DNA from: Podocnemis expansa
Taxonomy: Eukaryota; Chordata; Testudines; Podocnemididae
Reading direction: 5' to 3'
Assembly (NCBI GenBank): GCA_007922195.1
Contig: ML681997.1
Span: 7,579,647 to 7,643,646, forward strand
Length of the DNA: 64,000 bases
The notes under the pieces are model-generated. The model was given only the letters and a program-made list of their open reading frames with translations, made no database searches and was not told the DNA's origin. This document shows positions 43,601 through 55,829 of the stretch, one piece after another. Numbering within the stretch: the stretch's first letter is position 1; every line of letters begins with the position of its first letter. The position numbers and the translations under genes were made by a program.

Positions 43601-44048
43601 GTTTTTCTTCCCCTAATATACTTAACTTCTTATTATCCCGTCATAGATTTCAGTTCATGTGCTGGTCATACATTTTAATTCATGTCCCTTTGCTTCCCTT
43701 ATCAAGTTCTGCAATTTCTAGTTTCTGATTTATATTCATTATTATGATCTTCCCCTTTCTTTCATTTGCTATATACATTTTTATTTTTCATAGCTGCCTT
43801 CACTTCCCCTCTAAACCACATCAGATTTTCACCAATATGGCCTTCCTCCTCACATGTGTATTATGGGGCATCTACTGAAGTGTTTTTAAACAATTCCCAA
43901 ATATCGTTCATGTTTTTCTGATTAAATTCTTTCTCCCAGCTGATTTGGCTCATAATTGTCTTCAGCTTTGTGAAATTAGCTTTTTTTTTTTTTTTTTTAA
44001 ATGCCAAATACATACTGCTAGTCTAGACTTCATTCAGTTTGCACATCA

Positions 44049-44240
44049 TCATGTGATCAACTCAAGGTCACTGCTACCTAAACTACCATTAATTTTTAGT
44101 TCTGCAATCATTCTTTTTTGTCTGTCAAGACAAGGTCTAATACAGAATTCCCCTCTGTCGGGTACAACATTGTCACTGATAACATTAAGAAAGTCCAAGT
44201 ACATTTTAGTATTGACAGCATGAAACCTCCAGTGTGTCAC
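44049..44240 (-). pseudogene. Endonuclease C-terminal remnant of minus-strand CR1
   Basis: Reads YLDFLNVISDNVVPDRGEF, then DRQKRMIAELKINGSLGSSD, LELIT. The NGSLGSSDhELI word is the end of the APE-like endonuclease, comparable to KLGSSDHDIVEF in the CR1 at 36475-36505. The catalytic His after SD is read as Leu here. Confidence 0.65.
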
Positions 44241-44867
44241 TTAAACTGAAGTCGCCATTATGCAGTTTTTTCCTACACATTACAGATAACTGTGTAAGGA
44301 GACAGTCATCATGCTCCCTGACATGATTTGTAGTGGACACCAACAAACACTCCATCTTGTGGTTTCTGTTACAACATTGATCTGCAAGCATTTAGGATTA
44401 TTTTCTTCCAAGCTATACTTGATCTACACAGCTAATTTTATTTTTGAGATAGGGTCATCCTCCTTCCAAACTGTCCACTCAATTCTTCCTAAACAGATTA
44501 TCATTGATTTTAACATTTCAGTCATGTGAATCATCCTACCATGTTTCAATAATACCATTTAGATTGAATTTATTAACAATTCCCCTTGTTTGTTACACAG
44601 GCTCCTAGCATTCATGTATAGGCAATTAAAGAATTTCTTCTCTTTACGTCCTTTGGTTCCTTGATTAATCTCATTCTTAGCATCTTGATTTTGTGTTGAG
44701 TGCTCATATCTTTCCTCTTTTTATCCTCCCATTTTGTAATTAGCTTAACTATTGTAGTCCCTGAGAAGATTAATTGTCCTTCTGCTGGGAACATCCAAAT
44801 TATATGGCTCTGTCTCCCCATAGAAACAAAACTCTACCTACACTATTCACCTAGCTGGTGGTTCGCT

Positions 44868-45012
44868 ACATAGAACCAGAAACTGGAACGGACCATGAGA
44901 GATCATGGAGTCCAGTTCTCTGCAGTCATGGCACGACCAAATACCCTCTTAAACCATCCCTGACAGGTGCTTGTCTAAACTGTTCTTAAACACTTCCAGT
45001 GATGTAGTCTTC
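44868..45012 (-). repeat. CR1 3' tail fragment, minus strand, inside the LINE relic
   Basis: CATAGAACCAGAAACTGGAAC, GACCATGAGAGATCATGGAG, and AACCATCCCTGACAGGTG follow a minus CR1 tail of a different subfamily. It lies between the ORF1 and endonuclease parts of the surrounding element, so it is probably a later insertion. Confidence 0.65.
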
Positions 45013-45019
45013 TGCCTTC

Positions 45020-45840
45020 TGTCTTCCTTTGGGGACAGGAAGGATCTCAGAGAATGTCCAGACATTGATCTTCTTCAGCACACTTCTAAGTGCCCTGAAG
45101 TAATTCGTTATCTGAGATCAATCTCATGCATACTCTCATTTGTACCAACATGAAACATCACCAATGAATTCTTGCCTGTTGACTTCAGAAGCCTATCTGA
45201 TCTCAGAGTAATATCTTGCATCCTGGCACGTCGTCCTATTAACTGTTCACCTCCTGCACAATGTTCTTTGTATTCTACTGAGTATTCAGTTCACAGTAAG
45301 GATCATCAGTCTTTCCTGAGGACATGGAGAACTATGTGGCAAGCTTGATTTTCATACCTATTGGGCTGAGCTGCTATCTACAGATGTGCACCATATGTCT
45401 CTCTGTTTCCTTATATCTCTTCATAGGTTTTCCCTGTTGAAGACCTGCTGTCAGTTGGAAACTTCAAACCCTGGGAATTCTTCCTGATCCTCTTCTCCAT
45501 GGTTGGTATCTATGTCTATCCCTAAAGAATGCCAGTGTGACCTCTTGCATCTGGTGGACATGAACTCCAAACCTCCTCTTCTGACTTGATGGCTAGCTGC
45601 TTTCTTCCCTGAAGCAGAGATACTGATGTTTCCCAAGTTTGGACTATCTAGGAACTCCTCAGCTTCTCTGATTCCCAGTAGTATCTCTTCATGCCCCTCC
45701 AATCAAAGAATCTTTTCTTCTAATGCAGCCACCAACTTGCACTTCATGTGTTGCAAGTCAGTTCTGGCCTTTGGCCTCATGGCACATCCTTTGTTCGTCA
45801 ACATCACTGTTTCATTACTGACCATCTTGAATCGCACATA
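45020..45840 (-). pseudogene. ORF1 remnant (esterase and coiled coil) of minus-strand CR1
   Basis: The word FHVGTNE at about 45135-45155 corresponds to the HVGTND block of the SGNH esterase in CR1 ORF1. Further upstream (45451-45702) is MEGHEEILLGIREAEEFL and a Lys/Arg/Cys stretch. Its Glu/Leu pattern suggests the coiled coil that precedes the esterase. Frames are broken. Confidence 0.55.
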
Positions 45841-46053
45841 GAGCTGACCCTGGCACACTCCTTCTCCAAACTCCCTCCCCAACTCTTCTTATCTGCCTCT
45901 GTTCGCTGCTCCCACCTAGCAAGTGATATTTTTATATCAAGTCTGTTTGCTAGATGGGAGCAGCAAACAGAGGCAGATAAGAAGAGTTGTGGAGGGAGTT
46001 TGGAGAAGGAGTGTGCCAGGGTCAGCTCTATGTGCGATTCAAGATGGTCAGTA
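45816..46053. repeat. Near-perfect inverted duplication, 107-bp arms, 24-bp spacer
   Basis: The left arm 45816-45922 begins TACTGACCATCTTGAATCGC. The right arm 45947-46053 ends GCGATTCAAGATGGTCAGTA. By eye only three positions differ over 107 bp. The spacer (45923-45946) is A/T-rich. The arms belong to the CR1 ORF1 remnant, so part of an old element was copied in reverse much more recently than its own decay. Confidence 0.93.
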
Positions 46054-46089
46054 GGATTCTGCCTCTGAAATCTATACCTAGGGATTGTC

Positions 46090-47180
46090 AGTTGTGAATG
46101 GTGGGCCTAGCTTACATTCTGATTCGGATTGCTCTGCATAACTTTCCTGTCCTCGTCATTATTTACCACACTGCTAATCTTTGGCTATGTCTACATTATA
46201 TATCGGTGTTAATGGCATGTAGGGTATGTGTAACTATATGCTACAGCGAAAGACAAACTACGTCCACACTGCAGTGTGAAGCTACATGTCATTGAGACTT
46301 TGGGAGGGAGAAGATTCTGCCTTTATCCTGCCAGAGCCCTTCACTCCTGCCCAAGCCTTTCCTTGCAGGGGGAAAAGGCTTCAGCTGCGTGGAGGCAGTG
46401 GGACACTGCACAGCTAAAAACAGCACTGTAGCAGACGATGCACAACTTGAATGAGTAGAGAGTTGTGTAGAGCATATACTCGCGTACAAACCTACAGGCT
46501 TCAGGCACATCTGTACTGTAGTCACCTAAACAGGAACACTGCTGTTAATATCCATGGTAGGTGGGCTACCCATTTACATACCCTACAAGTCACTTGAGGG
46601 AGTATGCAGCGTACCCTTTTGTGTTTTCTACACATTTTATCAGGAGGGTTGTTATCATTTACTTCCACATTATTGTTTAAGGTTTTGAACAGCATCAGAT
46701 CTATTAATGATACGTGCAAACTCTATCAAAAATTCTGTGATTTGATGAAGATGGTTCTACATTTACAACCACTTTGAGATCTGTCAGTTACTAGTTTTTA
46801 ATCTATTTAAAATGTGCTTTGTTGATATTGTATAGTGCTATTTTAATGAATGTCATGAAGTATGAAGCCAAATTCCTTACAAAAATCCAAGTGCATTACA
46901 TTGATGCAGATACCTTTTTCAATTTATCTTAATCTCAGATAATGAGATGAGGTTTCTTTGACAAGACCTATTTTCCATAAAACCGTGTTGACTGGCATTA
47001 TATTCTTTCTTTATCAGTTGAATCCTCTATCAGCTTTTCCATTATTTTCTCCAGGATTGAGAAGCTTAATCAAACTAAAGTTAGGTTACTGCATCTGCCT
47101 TTTTTCAATGTTGACACAACAGTTACACCCTTCCAATCTTCTGAAATGTTTATATTGTATATAGACTATTGCTACATGGA
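46090..47180 (-). mobile_element. CR1 reverse transcriptase relic, minus strand, split by a MITE
   Basis: The 46090-46183 part (GGATTGCTCTGCATAACTTTC, CTGTCCTCGTCATTATTTACC) joins after the MITE to 46622-47180 (TTTTCTACACATTTTATC, GTTTGACAAG-like GTTTCTTTGACAAGACC, TATTTTCCATAAAACC). The order matches the minus-strand CR1 at 42760-43130. It is coding-strand minus, with no open frame. Confidence 0.7.
46184..46618. mobile_element. Harbinger-like MITE with TTG duplication
   Basis: It starts GGCTATGTCTACATTA and ends near GCAGCGTACCC. TTG flanks both sides (46181-46183 and 46619-46621), and the interrupted CR1 reads on as ATCTTTGTGT. Internal words CATGTAGGGTATGTG and TACATACCCTACAAG are inverted. 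It has no ORF. Confidence 0.65.
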
Positions 47181-49819
47181 AACTTGAGTGATCTTGAGTG
47201 AACAGAACCTTTGATTTAGGTTTCATCTCAACATGTAGCAGCACAGTATGTATCAAGCTGGGTGTAGGTTCTATAAGGACATGGCAGTGAAGAATCATCG
47301 CAGCCACCGTTGTTCAGAGTTTGGTATTTACAGCACTGGAAGTTACAGTGATTGAGTTCATGTAAAAGCAATTAATTGAGAACTGAGATTATTCTTATCT
47401 TACTTATATATCATAATCATCCATGGTTCTTGGACATGCTCCAAAATACAAAAGTTTTGGTATTTCTGTTGTATATGAGGAATAAAGTAACAGCTTGAAA
47501 TCTATCACATAAGCAGGAATAGTGCTTGTCTATTTAAGTATAAAAAACCCTCAACACCTTTCCCCTTTATAATGACACCATCTTCTACTAAAATGCATGG
47601 GAACAAATTTTAAAATCAGACAACCATAACAACCAAATAAATTAAAATCTGAAAACTGCCTCAGAAAGCTCCATGTTTGAACTTTGTTTCCCAAATAGTT
47701 CAGTTATTCTTTTATTGAGTACCGAGAAACAGACACCTGAAATTTTTTTGAAAGCGGACTTTTGCCCTGTTGCTGAACTTCCACCACTCCCACTGACTTA
47801 AATAGGTATTTGAGCATGCAGTGCCACTTACCTGGAAATTGGGGTGAGCAGACAGGTGTCTTTTGCCTTTTAGTCACATCTCCTGCTGGCCAGTGGTTGT
47901 TCCTCATTTCAGAGATTAACATAGAGACTCCCTCTTTCCTATCATCACTGTTTTCCTCAGGGGCATCCAGGAATAGACTCTGCAGGCCTTTACTATATGT
48001 TCACAGCGAGAGAATGGAAAAATATCAGTTTAGGTCACTTCAATGCTTTTCAGTTCAACTCAGACCAGTAAATAATTGTGTCTCCCCTGCTGTGCAACTC
48101 TGGTTGCCTTCAATATTATGCTGCTGTGGCTCACAGCACTGACACCAACAGCCCACGTACAGGTATGTAGGTCACAGGTCATACCCTGGCTCCCAGATTT
48201 GTTTTGCAGAGAGAGAAAAAAAATAAAAAATCCCTATTCCAAATTTGCCCAACACCGTATGCCAATCTGACAATCTGCCTGGGATCCCAGAATGGAGAAT
48301 TACTGTGTCACCCCGCTCCGCCTCAGTGAGTTTTGCTACTGCTAAATGATGTGACATCTCTTTGACACACAGCTTGTCTGCCTCACCAGCAAACTCTTCA
48401 GGACTTTGCCAGCCCAAATCTTGCGGGGAAGAGAGAACCTCAGCCCCCAGTTCCCCAGAGACATCTCCCTGCAGTGTTCAGCTCTCTCACTGAACACCTG
48501 CAGAGGTTATTAAATTCATTACTCCTTTAAGAGACAATACACTGCAGCTCATTAATTTAACTGGGGTTTGACACTCTTACTTCAATCACAGCACTGAATT
48601 GGCTTATTGGTACATTGTCTCTGTTTTCCAGAGCAAGGAAGTCTTCCTGCTGTTCTCCCCATCTCCCAGCTGATTTGCATATAAATAGACCTTCCATTGT
48701 TTTGGTTCCATACTGCTTAATTTGCACAGGAGAGAGGTAGATACTTAACTTCTCTCCTATCTGAAAGAAAATCTGTTTCTGCCTTGCTTTGCTCACAGAC
48801 TTTAAAGTGTAATATCAGTTAGCATCCATAATTCCTCATCTGGTGTTAATTTGTACATTTAACAATAATATTAATCACCAGTGTGTCACAGGCTTTCATA
48901 AGAGACCTTACTGCTTGCCTAGGTCACAAGGGAAGGAGTTCATCTCATCTTTCCTGAAATTCCTAGTTCACCCTTCCCTTCTCCACCCCATCCTCCTCCC
49001 TAGGAAGCGAAGAAAAATACCACTTCTTCCCTCTATCAGAGCCCTAGTTCCAGCCTGCCATCTCTTTTTAACAGGACTATCCCTCCTGAGTTAGTAGCAT
49101 GTTCTCCTCCTGTTTCCTCTGGGTGGCCTGTTAACACTCTACTGGCTTACTAGATGGGGGCTATGTTCCCTTTTGCTTGTGGTCTTTCTGTCAGATTTCA
49201 ATGCACAGTGATTTGTCATCAAATTTTATATCAAACGGTTCCTATCCTATCTATGATTTTTCTCCTCATTTACTGATAAAGGCAATACTCTCTGGGTAAA
49301 ATACTCTCCTTTCCCCTTCACCAGATCCATTCATTCCATGCTCTTCCACCACTTTCTGTGCCCTTTAGCCCCAGAAAGCCATCAGCTCCGCACTCTCCAG
49401 TCCATCTGTCCTATACTTCCCTCTCCAGTACTGCTTTACTCACCAAACTGCACTCATGAATCTTTAGGATATACTCCAAACCCGACTGGCATTAATTCAG
49501 CAGATTTAAACCAATGCTCACTGCTTCTGAAAATCTCTTTCAATGGCTTTATCTGGACCATTAGCTTTCCACAGCTTCCTGCCATAGAAGTGGTATCCAG
49601 CTACAGATTTCTTTCAACTTTTGCTGTTAGTTTGCATTGGATTACATCAGGTCACATTTCTAATGATATCTTTACAAGGGAAAAGGTCTGCAGTGGAGAT
49701 TTATTTTATATGAAAAACGGAATTCTGCCTTACCAAACCTCCCAAAAGGCAGGTTCTTTCAACAAGGGGTTTATATGAATGTCTGCACCCCTGTCACTGA
49801 TAGGTCTCCTGTCTGAACT
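47181..49819. other. No gene recognised
   Basis: About 2.6 kb with short ORFs only. No domain, splice pattern or repeat termini are supported. Confidence 0.4.
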
Positions 49820-50215
49820 GACTTGATTTAATTTTTCAAGATTTCATGAGGTGCTATATTAAACGCCTTACTTTCATCCAAATGTATGACATCTCCTGGA
49901 TTCCTTCCATCCACTATATTTGTAATTCTATTAAAAAAGCAATCAAGTTTGCCTGACACAATATATTCTGTGTAACCCCTATGCTGCTTGTGGCTCAGAT
50001 TTCATTCTCCTCTAGATATGCAGTGATTTTTTCCATCAGTGTTTGTTTTGAGAGACAAGATGGGTCTCTCACAGAAGCTGATCCAAAAAAAGGTATTACT
50101 TCACCCACCTTGTCTCTTTAGCATCCCAGGATCGACCTGACTACCACAACATGCATACGGTATTTGTTCTGGTATTTCATTAGGAATGCAAATATTTAGA
50201 GGACAGTAATTGGTG
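49820..50215 (-). mobile_element. CR1-family reverse transcriptase relic, minus strand
   Basis: Minus-strand reading near 49830-49930 gives GDVIHLDESKAFNIAPHEIL, the YLDF.KAFD.VPH.iL block of LINE reverse transcriptases with decay. The flanking words follow the other minus-strand relics. It is inactive. Confidence 0.6.
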
Positions 50216-50370
50216 TGTGACGCCATGTTCATTCTCTTCGCTGAGTGTTATTTTGGCTCTGTCACCCTGGGAGAAGCTGTTGTGGATTGTGTGGGCTCTT
50301 TCACAGTGGCACAGTGATGGAGGGGTTGGTGGGGGGGGCTAAGGCCCTGGGCGCTTGGCCAGCTCCGCAG

Positions 50371-51030
50371 CAGGGCTGGATTAGAGGGGCCCCAGCCCAG
50401 GCTGCCACTTTTGGGGTGCCACCCAGTGCCCCCCATGTAGGCCAGAATGGCAGTGGGTTGGCTGCAGCACCCAGCACTGGAGGGGGCCCATTCAATGCTG
50501 TGGGGAGGGAGTGGCTAGAGCCAGAGTCTACCTTGCCTCTGCTGCTGTCTGCACAATGCTCCAGCCTGCCCCACCTGCCCAGCCTGCTGGTCCACCCCAG
50601 GGGGTGAGACAACCTGTCCCCCAGCCCGGCAGAGCAGCAGCCACACAGCAGCCCACCCCTTCCCCTTGGGAGAACCAGTCCGCCAGGGCTGATGGCTCAC
50701 AACACTGCATGGAGCAGCAGAGAGAGGGCGACCTCTGCCTCCTTCTGCAGCATTGAACGGGCCCCCTCCAGCGCTGGGAAGAAGGGTGGGGGTGCCCTGA
50801 AAGGGAGCAGCCCAGGTCCAGGCCTTTCTAGTCTGGTCCTGGTGTGGGGTCAGCCCAGATCCGCCTTGCAGTTCCTCAGAGGGGCCAAGGGGCTTGGCCT
50901 CTACAGGTCCTCCCCTTCCTGGGGCACCTGGGGAGTTGGGCTGAGATCCACACTGTGCTGTGTGGTGGGGGGGCTGCAAGGCATGGGGCACCCATGGGAG
51001 CCCAAATGTGGGCTTGGCCCACTGAGCACC
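50371..51030. repeat. GC-rich imperfect foldback of the CTGGATTA family
   Basis: The start (GGGCTGGATTAGAGGGG) matches that at 35103. Inside, CAGCACTGGAGGGGGCCC with TTCAATGCTG (about 50475-50505) is inverted at about 50747-50780 as CAGCATTGAACGGGCCCCC. Pairing continues inward through CTGCTGCTG-type words. The many overlapping ORFs on both strands follow from G+C content and symmetry and are not genes. Confidence 0.6.
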
Positions 51031-52218
51031 GGATGCCCTCACTATGCTGCTACCTTTTCAGATGTTTTTTCTGGTTTCTGGCTAATACCAAAGAAGCATA
51101 ATACTAACAAATGCATTAATCTTCACCTTAGCCTTTTCAGTCTTGAGTCGGAAAGCCTGCATGCTAATAGCATTTATGGTAGCTGGTAGAGCCAGTCTTT
51201 TCAAGGTTTTTATAGCCAAGTTAATGAACTAGTGAACACTTTCTGTCTTGTGGCTGTCCTTCTGCAAGGCCTTGATTCATATACTTGACTTTAAGTTTGT
51301 GAGTAGCTATGCTCAGAGGTTTAACCAAAATCAGGCACAGAATCAAGGCCTACTTCTCCTTCCTGGTTTACTTATTTAATTTAAAAGCTCCCCAATTGTC
51401 TCAAATTACAGATTGGAAATCAGGAAGAAATTTTGCTAGTCACCATGGCTTTTAACTTTTAAATCTATATGCTCCACTATGCTAATTACAAGGCCAGCAA
51501 ACAGTAACAGTACAAAGCTATTGGATTGAAATTCACTGAGTCATAATTTTACATCACAGGGCTTACTCCAAACATACAACGCAGAAGTACAGAACATCTT
51601 CCAGGGAAGCACGACATGTCAGCTAGGGTTGCGCTTTCAGGAGTTTATTTTTTACTTTTTATATATGACTTTATTTCATCTAGTTCCAGTCCCCTTTTTC
51701 TGTTCCAACTCTCACTCCTTCCTTTTTCTGTGTTCCTAACTCTATTAAATATTTTGTTTCCCTGTTATTTGTTCTTTTATCTTTCTTCTTCCAACCTTTA
51801 TCCCTGTGTGAAAATATAAACTACAGGCACAACTTTTTAATCTTTTTGTTATTTCTTCACCCATTCCTTCATATCTCTCCTTTTGACATGTTTCTCCTCC
51901 TACCTTGTTCTCTCATCCTGTTGTCCCTTCTCCCTCTGATCTATTCTCTCTCTTGCACTTCTGTTCTCCCTTAGTGTTCACTGATACATTGGTCCTTCTC
52001 AGGGCTTTTACTTCTAGCAGTAGCATTTATCTTCTCTCCTTGTAGTAATTCTTGCACTGCATAGTTCCTTCTAACATCATAGTCCCTGTGGCTCACTCTT
52101 AGATGTGCTGATTAATGGATGGAAACTGGAGCAGACACTTGTAACAGCTGCCTAACCAATACTCTTCTGTTTCTTTTTAAAGAGCCTTCTCCTAAGTCGA
52201 ATCCCGTTTGGTTTGTGG
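51031..52218. other. No gene recognised
   Basis: A/T-rich to pyrimidine-rich (CT-rich near 51690-51990); no supported exon or repeat termini. Confidence 0.4.
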
Positions 52219-52223
52219 GAAGC

Positions 52224-52920
52224 TGTGACAAAATGGGGGGATTCTTAGGTTTTATTCTGGATGCTAGGTGCTGTGTCACAGTTTCCCTTGCTTCTCTGTT
52301 CATATATGCTGGCCATGGGACCTGGTTGTTTGATTATTACAGGGACCATGGGAGGGCAAGTGGGCCCTCCATAGCCACATGTAGGCAGACCTGGTCTGGA
52401 CCCCACCCAAACAGTCACACATAAGTTGTGGCAGGTCAAGACCAGGGAAAGGACAGGGGAGGAGTTTGGGGAGGGGGCTGACAGTGGCTGAGAGGGGAAG
52501 GGGCAGTGCCATGGTGTGAGCCTAAGGTAATGGGGCCTCAGAGCATCACTCTGTGCATCCCTTGATGGGCTCCTGCTGTAACCACCAGTATTAGTTAAGC
52601 TACTAGCCAAATCTTTCTGAGCTGGGACCCTGAGAGCTAATAAACCCTTCTGACTCCCACACCGGCTGAGAGTCTCTTCTAACTAGAAAGCTGGATATTG
52701 GACCTTTGGAGAACTCCCCAGGCCCCTTCTGGGGCAGAGGGATCCCACTGAGGGAGTTCCAGATGGAGAAGGGGTCAGACCCTCCGAGGATGGATTTGGG
52801 AGCTGGTTGCACCAGAGCATGCAAACCAGGGCTGGACTGGGGCAGACTCCACCATGGCAAAGTCCTAATCAATGGTGACCAGAGGGGACCCAGGCATGAT
52901 TCCTGACGAGCTCTGTCACA
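52224..52920 (+). mobile_element. Solo LTR, probably Gypsy-type, with 5-bp TSD
   Basis: It starts TGTGACAAAATGGGG and ends GAGCTCTGTCACA, the TG...CA ends of an LTR. GAAGC flanks both sides (52219-52223 and 52921-52925), the 5-bp duplication of retroviral-type integrases. A polyadenylation-like GCTAATAAACCC is at about 52637-52648, supporting the plus orientation. No internal region is present, so recombination between two LTRs probably removed it. Confidence 0.88.
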
Positions 52921-52925
52921 GAAGC

Positions 52926-55364
52926 ACACTAAAAACACAATGGCTTGCTCTGGCTGCCTTTCTTTTTCCCTCTCTCCTTTCATTCCAGAAGATGCTGAGG
53001 CTGCTCACATGTGGGTATTGCTGCTGACACTGCTAATACCAAGCCCAGCAAGAAGCTATTCATTGCCACTCTTTTTTGTTTGTTCCACTTCCTTCTGTGG
53101 TATTTAGTTTAGCTGAAGGGATCGTTTTCACTATCACTAGACCAAGGACGAGTTGAAAATATAGTGTAGGTACCAAAAATAACATTCTGAGGAGCAATGT
53201 GTTTTGGCTTTTCTGCCAGCAATAATAAGCTACAAATAATAAGGTCCTATGCATCCCTTGCTTTTATTCTCAGTTCTTAGGGGATAGATAGGTATCTCCT
53301 TCTCCTCTGTTGCCCTCATTGAAGTCCTTAGGAGAGCCACATCCTTGAGATAGTCCATTCCTTGAATAAATGTTGATTGGCATTAGGCCAAGTTGGCTTC
53401 TTCTGAGCCAATTTCAATTTAATCCACACTCTTCATTGTTTTGTTTACTTGCTGCCTTTATTCTTTTTCAACCACATTTAAATTCTCCTCACAGGAATTT
53501 TAAATGGAGCTCCTACACAGAGTATGTGAGCCTGACAAACTTTTTATTAAAAAGAATTGTGCATGTGATTCTATTGTTAAATACGGAGACTGCTTTGGCC
53601 AGATAAGTGTTGTGACATGATGTTTGCTTAAGGCATTACATACATCAGATTTCACAGAACTGAAAGAAGAACCTTAATAAACTTTGGTCTAATTCCTCAC
53701 TCCAGAAAGTCTACCAAGCCTGAGCCCCCAGTTCTGATTTTCAGCTAAAGATAACTGGAATGTTGTTGTATTGTTAAAATACTGTATCATACAATAATTC
53801 TTCAAACATATGACTGGATCCTTTTAAAGATACTTCTGAAGTTGAACTCCCAGTCGGGATGAAAAAGAAAGTTCTACATCAGAAGTTTACCTCACAGGCA
53901 CAGAATGGTTATTGTCTTCTAGATTCGTACTCATTTCAGTACTCCAATCAGGCTTCTGGAAAAACTTTTAGTTTGCTCTGAGTATGATCAGAGGCTGAAC
54001 ACAAGTATCAACAGAGTTACCCCAACATTGGTAACCAATACTTAACTTCTCACCCAAGAACATTTTTAATGAGCACATACATGACCAAGAGAACAAAAAA
54101 GCCATTTTTGCTATAGCCTCCTAGCAAAAATACAATAATTGAGATTTTCAGAACAGGGGAGTTCACAAAACATCCTATTTTAAAATAACATAAATATGAT
54201 CTTGGAGTGCTTCTTTGGAGAGAAAGGAATTGTTGTTTTGTTCTGCTTGTTAATCTTTTTCCTTTTTTCATTCTTTCCTCAGTATATAAAGTTTGTTTAA
54301 TAACCTTTTAGAATAGTAACTTTGGAAAGGATGTTGCGTTACTTTAATCAGAAAGTTAGCTTCAAATGGCCAACAATTAAGTCACAGTTTCATACAACAT
54401 TTTGACATGCATTTATACATAATGTGGATGTAATGATGCTGAATAATAATGAAATGCTATATAATAGCTTGGCACTTTTCTGTCATCAGTAGCAAATGGC
54501 TTTAAGCTATTGGGATTTTAGGTACATAACAAATGAAAATTACGGATCAGCATTTTTATCACCAAAATAAACCAAAGGCACCCACATCCATTGCTTGATA
54601 TCAACCTTTAATTCAGCAATGTGAGCTACAAATGGATATATTATACAGCATACCTGGGTGGATGACCAGTATTTGCATGAGAAGACCTTGCATGGAGAGT
54701 GCTGAAACATGACAGAATCTAATATCTTCATATTAACAGCATTAGAAGCTGCTGGGCTTTTGCTTTCCTGAGGCAGAAATCTAAATGGCAGCACAGAACA
54801 AAGCACACTGGGCACACTGTCATGTCTCTTTCATTCACTGTTTCTTTCTACCAGTCAACTTATATTTTTTGCTTTCCCAGTGACTTAAAAAATTTCTGTG
54901 AAATTCTGTTGTAGAACAGATGCACGGTCTGATCAAAAGCATGCCATTAACAAATAAACCCAACTGGGAAAAAAGAAGGGCCTTTAAAACCACCTGCTTT
55001 AAGCTGATTTTGTGGCAGGGCATTGGTGATCAAATTGACACAACAATCTTGCAGCATTCTTTTACTGTAAGTGATGTTACTGGTTATCTCTACCACAGGA
55101 TGCAAATAGCCCAGTAAAGATACTTTAACATTGCATTCAGGCTGGTTTTGTGTGTAATATCCGTTAGCCTAGACTGAAAGGTGTTAACCCTTTTCCTGCA
55201 TACAGAAAAGCCAATTCAGGAACTACAGAGCACTGGAAAGTTGACCGCACTTGTTCCACTCTAGCAGATTTTCAATTTCCATTGTGCCTCACGGACAAAG
55301 GGGCATGACAATGCAACATGGAGAGAAACGTGAGGAAAAAAGGGGCAGAGTATTCGCTGCATTT
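52926..55364. other. No gene recognised
   Basis: A/T-rich; only short ORFs without domains. Confidence 0.4.
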
Positions 55365-55372
55365 GGTTACAG

Positions 55373-55542
55373 CAGGGTTTTCAAACTTGGGGCCCCTAAA
55401 GTTATTTCCTGCCTCCCACAACAACACTATCGTTATTGATATTTGCAATATCATTGTATGAAAAGGTTTCAGTGTTGCAGCCCTCGGGCTACTGTACTAG
55501 TCCTCATGCAGCCCTCATGGTGATTTGAGTCTGAGACCCCTA
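55373..55542. mobile_element. hAT-type MITE
   Basis: It starts CAGGGTTTTCAAACTTGGG and ends TGAGTCTGAGACCCCTA. The flanks GGTTACAG (55365-55372) and GTTTACAG (55543-55550) agree at 7 of 8. It is related in terminal words to the copy at 856-1065 but more decayed. It has no ORF. Confidence 0.8.
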
Positions 55543-55698
55543 GTTTACAGGCTGGTTTTGCCCAAGATATTAAACAAAATGCCCTTGTGCTGCTAAGATG
55601 AAAAATTCCTGGTGTCACCTTTCTCTGGCAATCTACCAGTTGTTAAAACAATAGGCTACTGCTACTCTTGAACACCTCCAAGTAACCCTCTGATTTCA

Positions 55699-55820
55699 AG
55701 TTCCAAAGGGGTAGCCATGTTAGTCTATTCCAGCAAAACAAACAAGGAATGTGGTGGCACTTTAAAAGACTAACAAATTTATATAAATTTGTTAGTCTTT
55801 AAAAGTGCCACCAGTTTCCA
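55699..55820. mobile_element. Palindromic mini-PLE with 9-bp TSD
   Basis: CTGATTTCA occurs at 55690-55698 and 55821-55829. Inside are a minus-oriented end (AAAGGGGTAGCCATGTTAGTC, then GTGGCACTTTAAAAGAC) and a plus-oriented end (AGTCTTTAAAAGTGCCACC). They meet at the perfect palindrome AACAAATTTATATAAATTTG. The ribozyme-like hairpin is absent. It is the shortest and cleanest of the palindromic copies. Confidence 0.9.
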
Positions 55821-55829
55821 CTGATTTCA

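Larger units (their letters stand above)
42530..45840 (-). mobile_element. CR1-family LINE relic, minus strand, ORF1 to reverse transcriptase
   Basis: Read on the minus strand from 45840 down, the order is coiled-coil-like ORF1, an esterase word FHVGTNE (about 45135-45155), a foreign CR1 tail (44868-45012), the endonuclease end and the reverse transcriptase start. The order is that of one long CR1 whose 3' part is missing. Many stops make it older than the CR1 at 35.4 kb. Confidence 0.78.

Noticed and set aside
43981..43998. Poly(T) as a processed-pseudogene tail
   Set aside because: It is an isolated T run within a decayed minus-strand CR1, with no gene body or target duplication.
50245..51189. 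Multiple long ORFs around the 50.6 kb foldback
   Set aside because: They occur on both strands symmetrically about the palindrome and have no domain.
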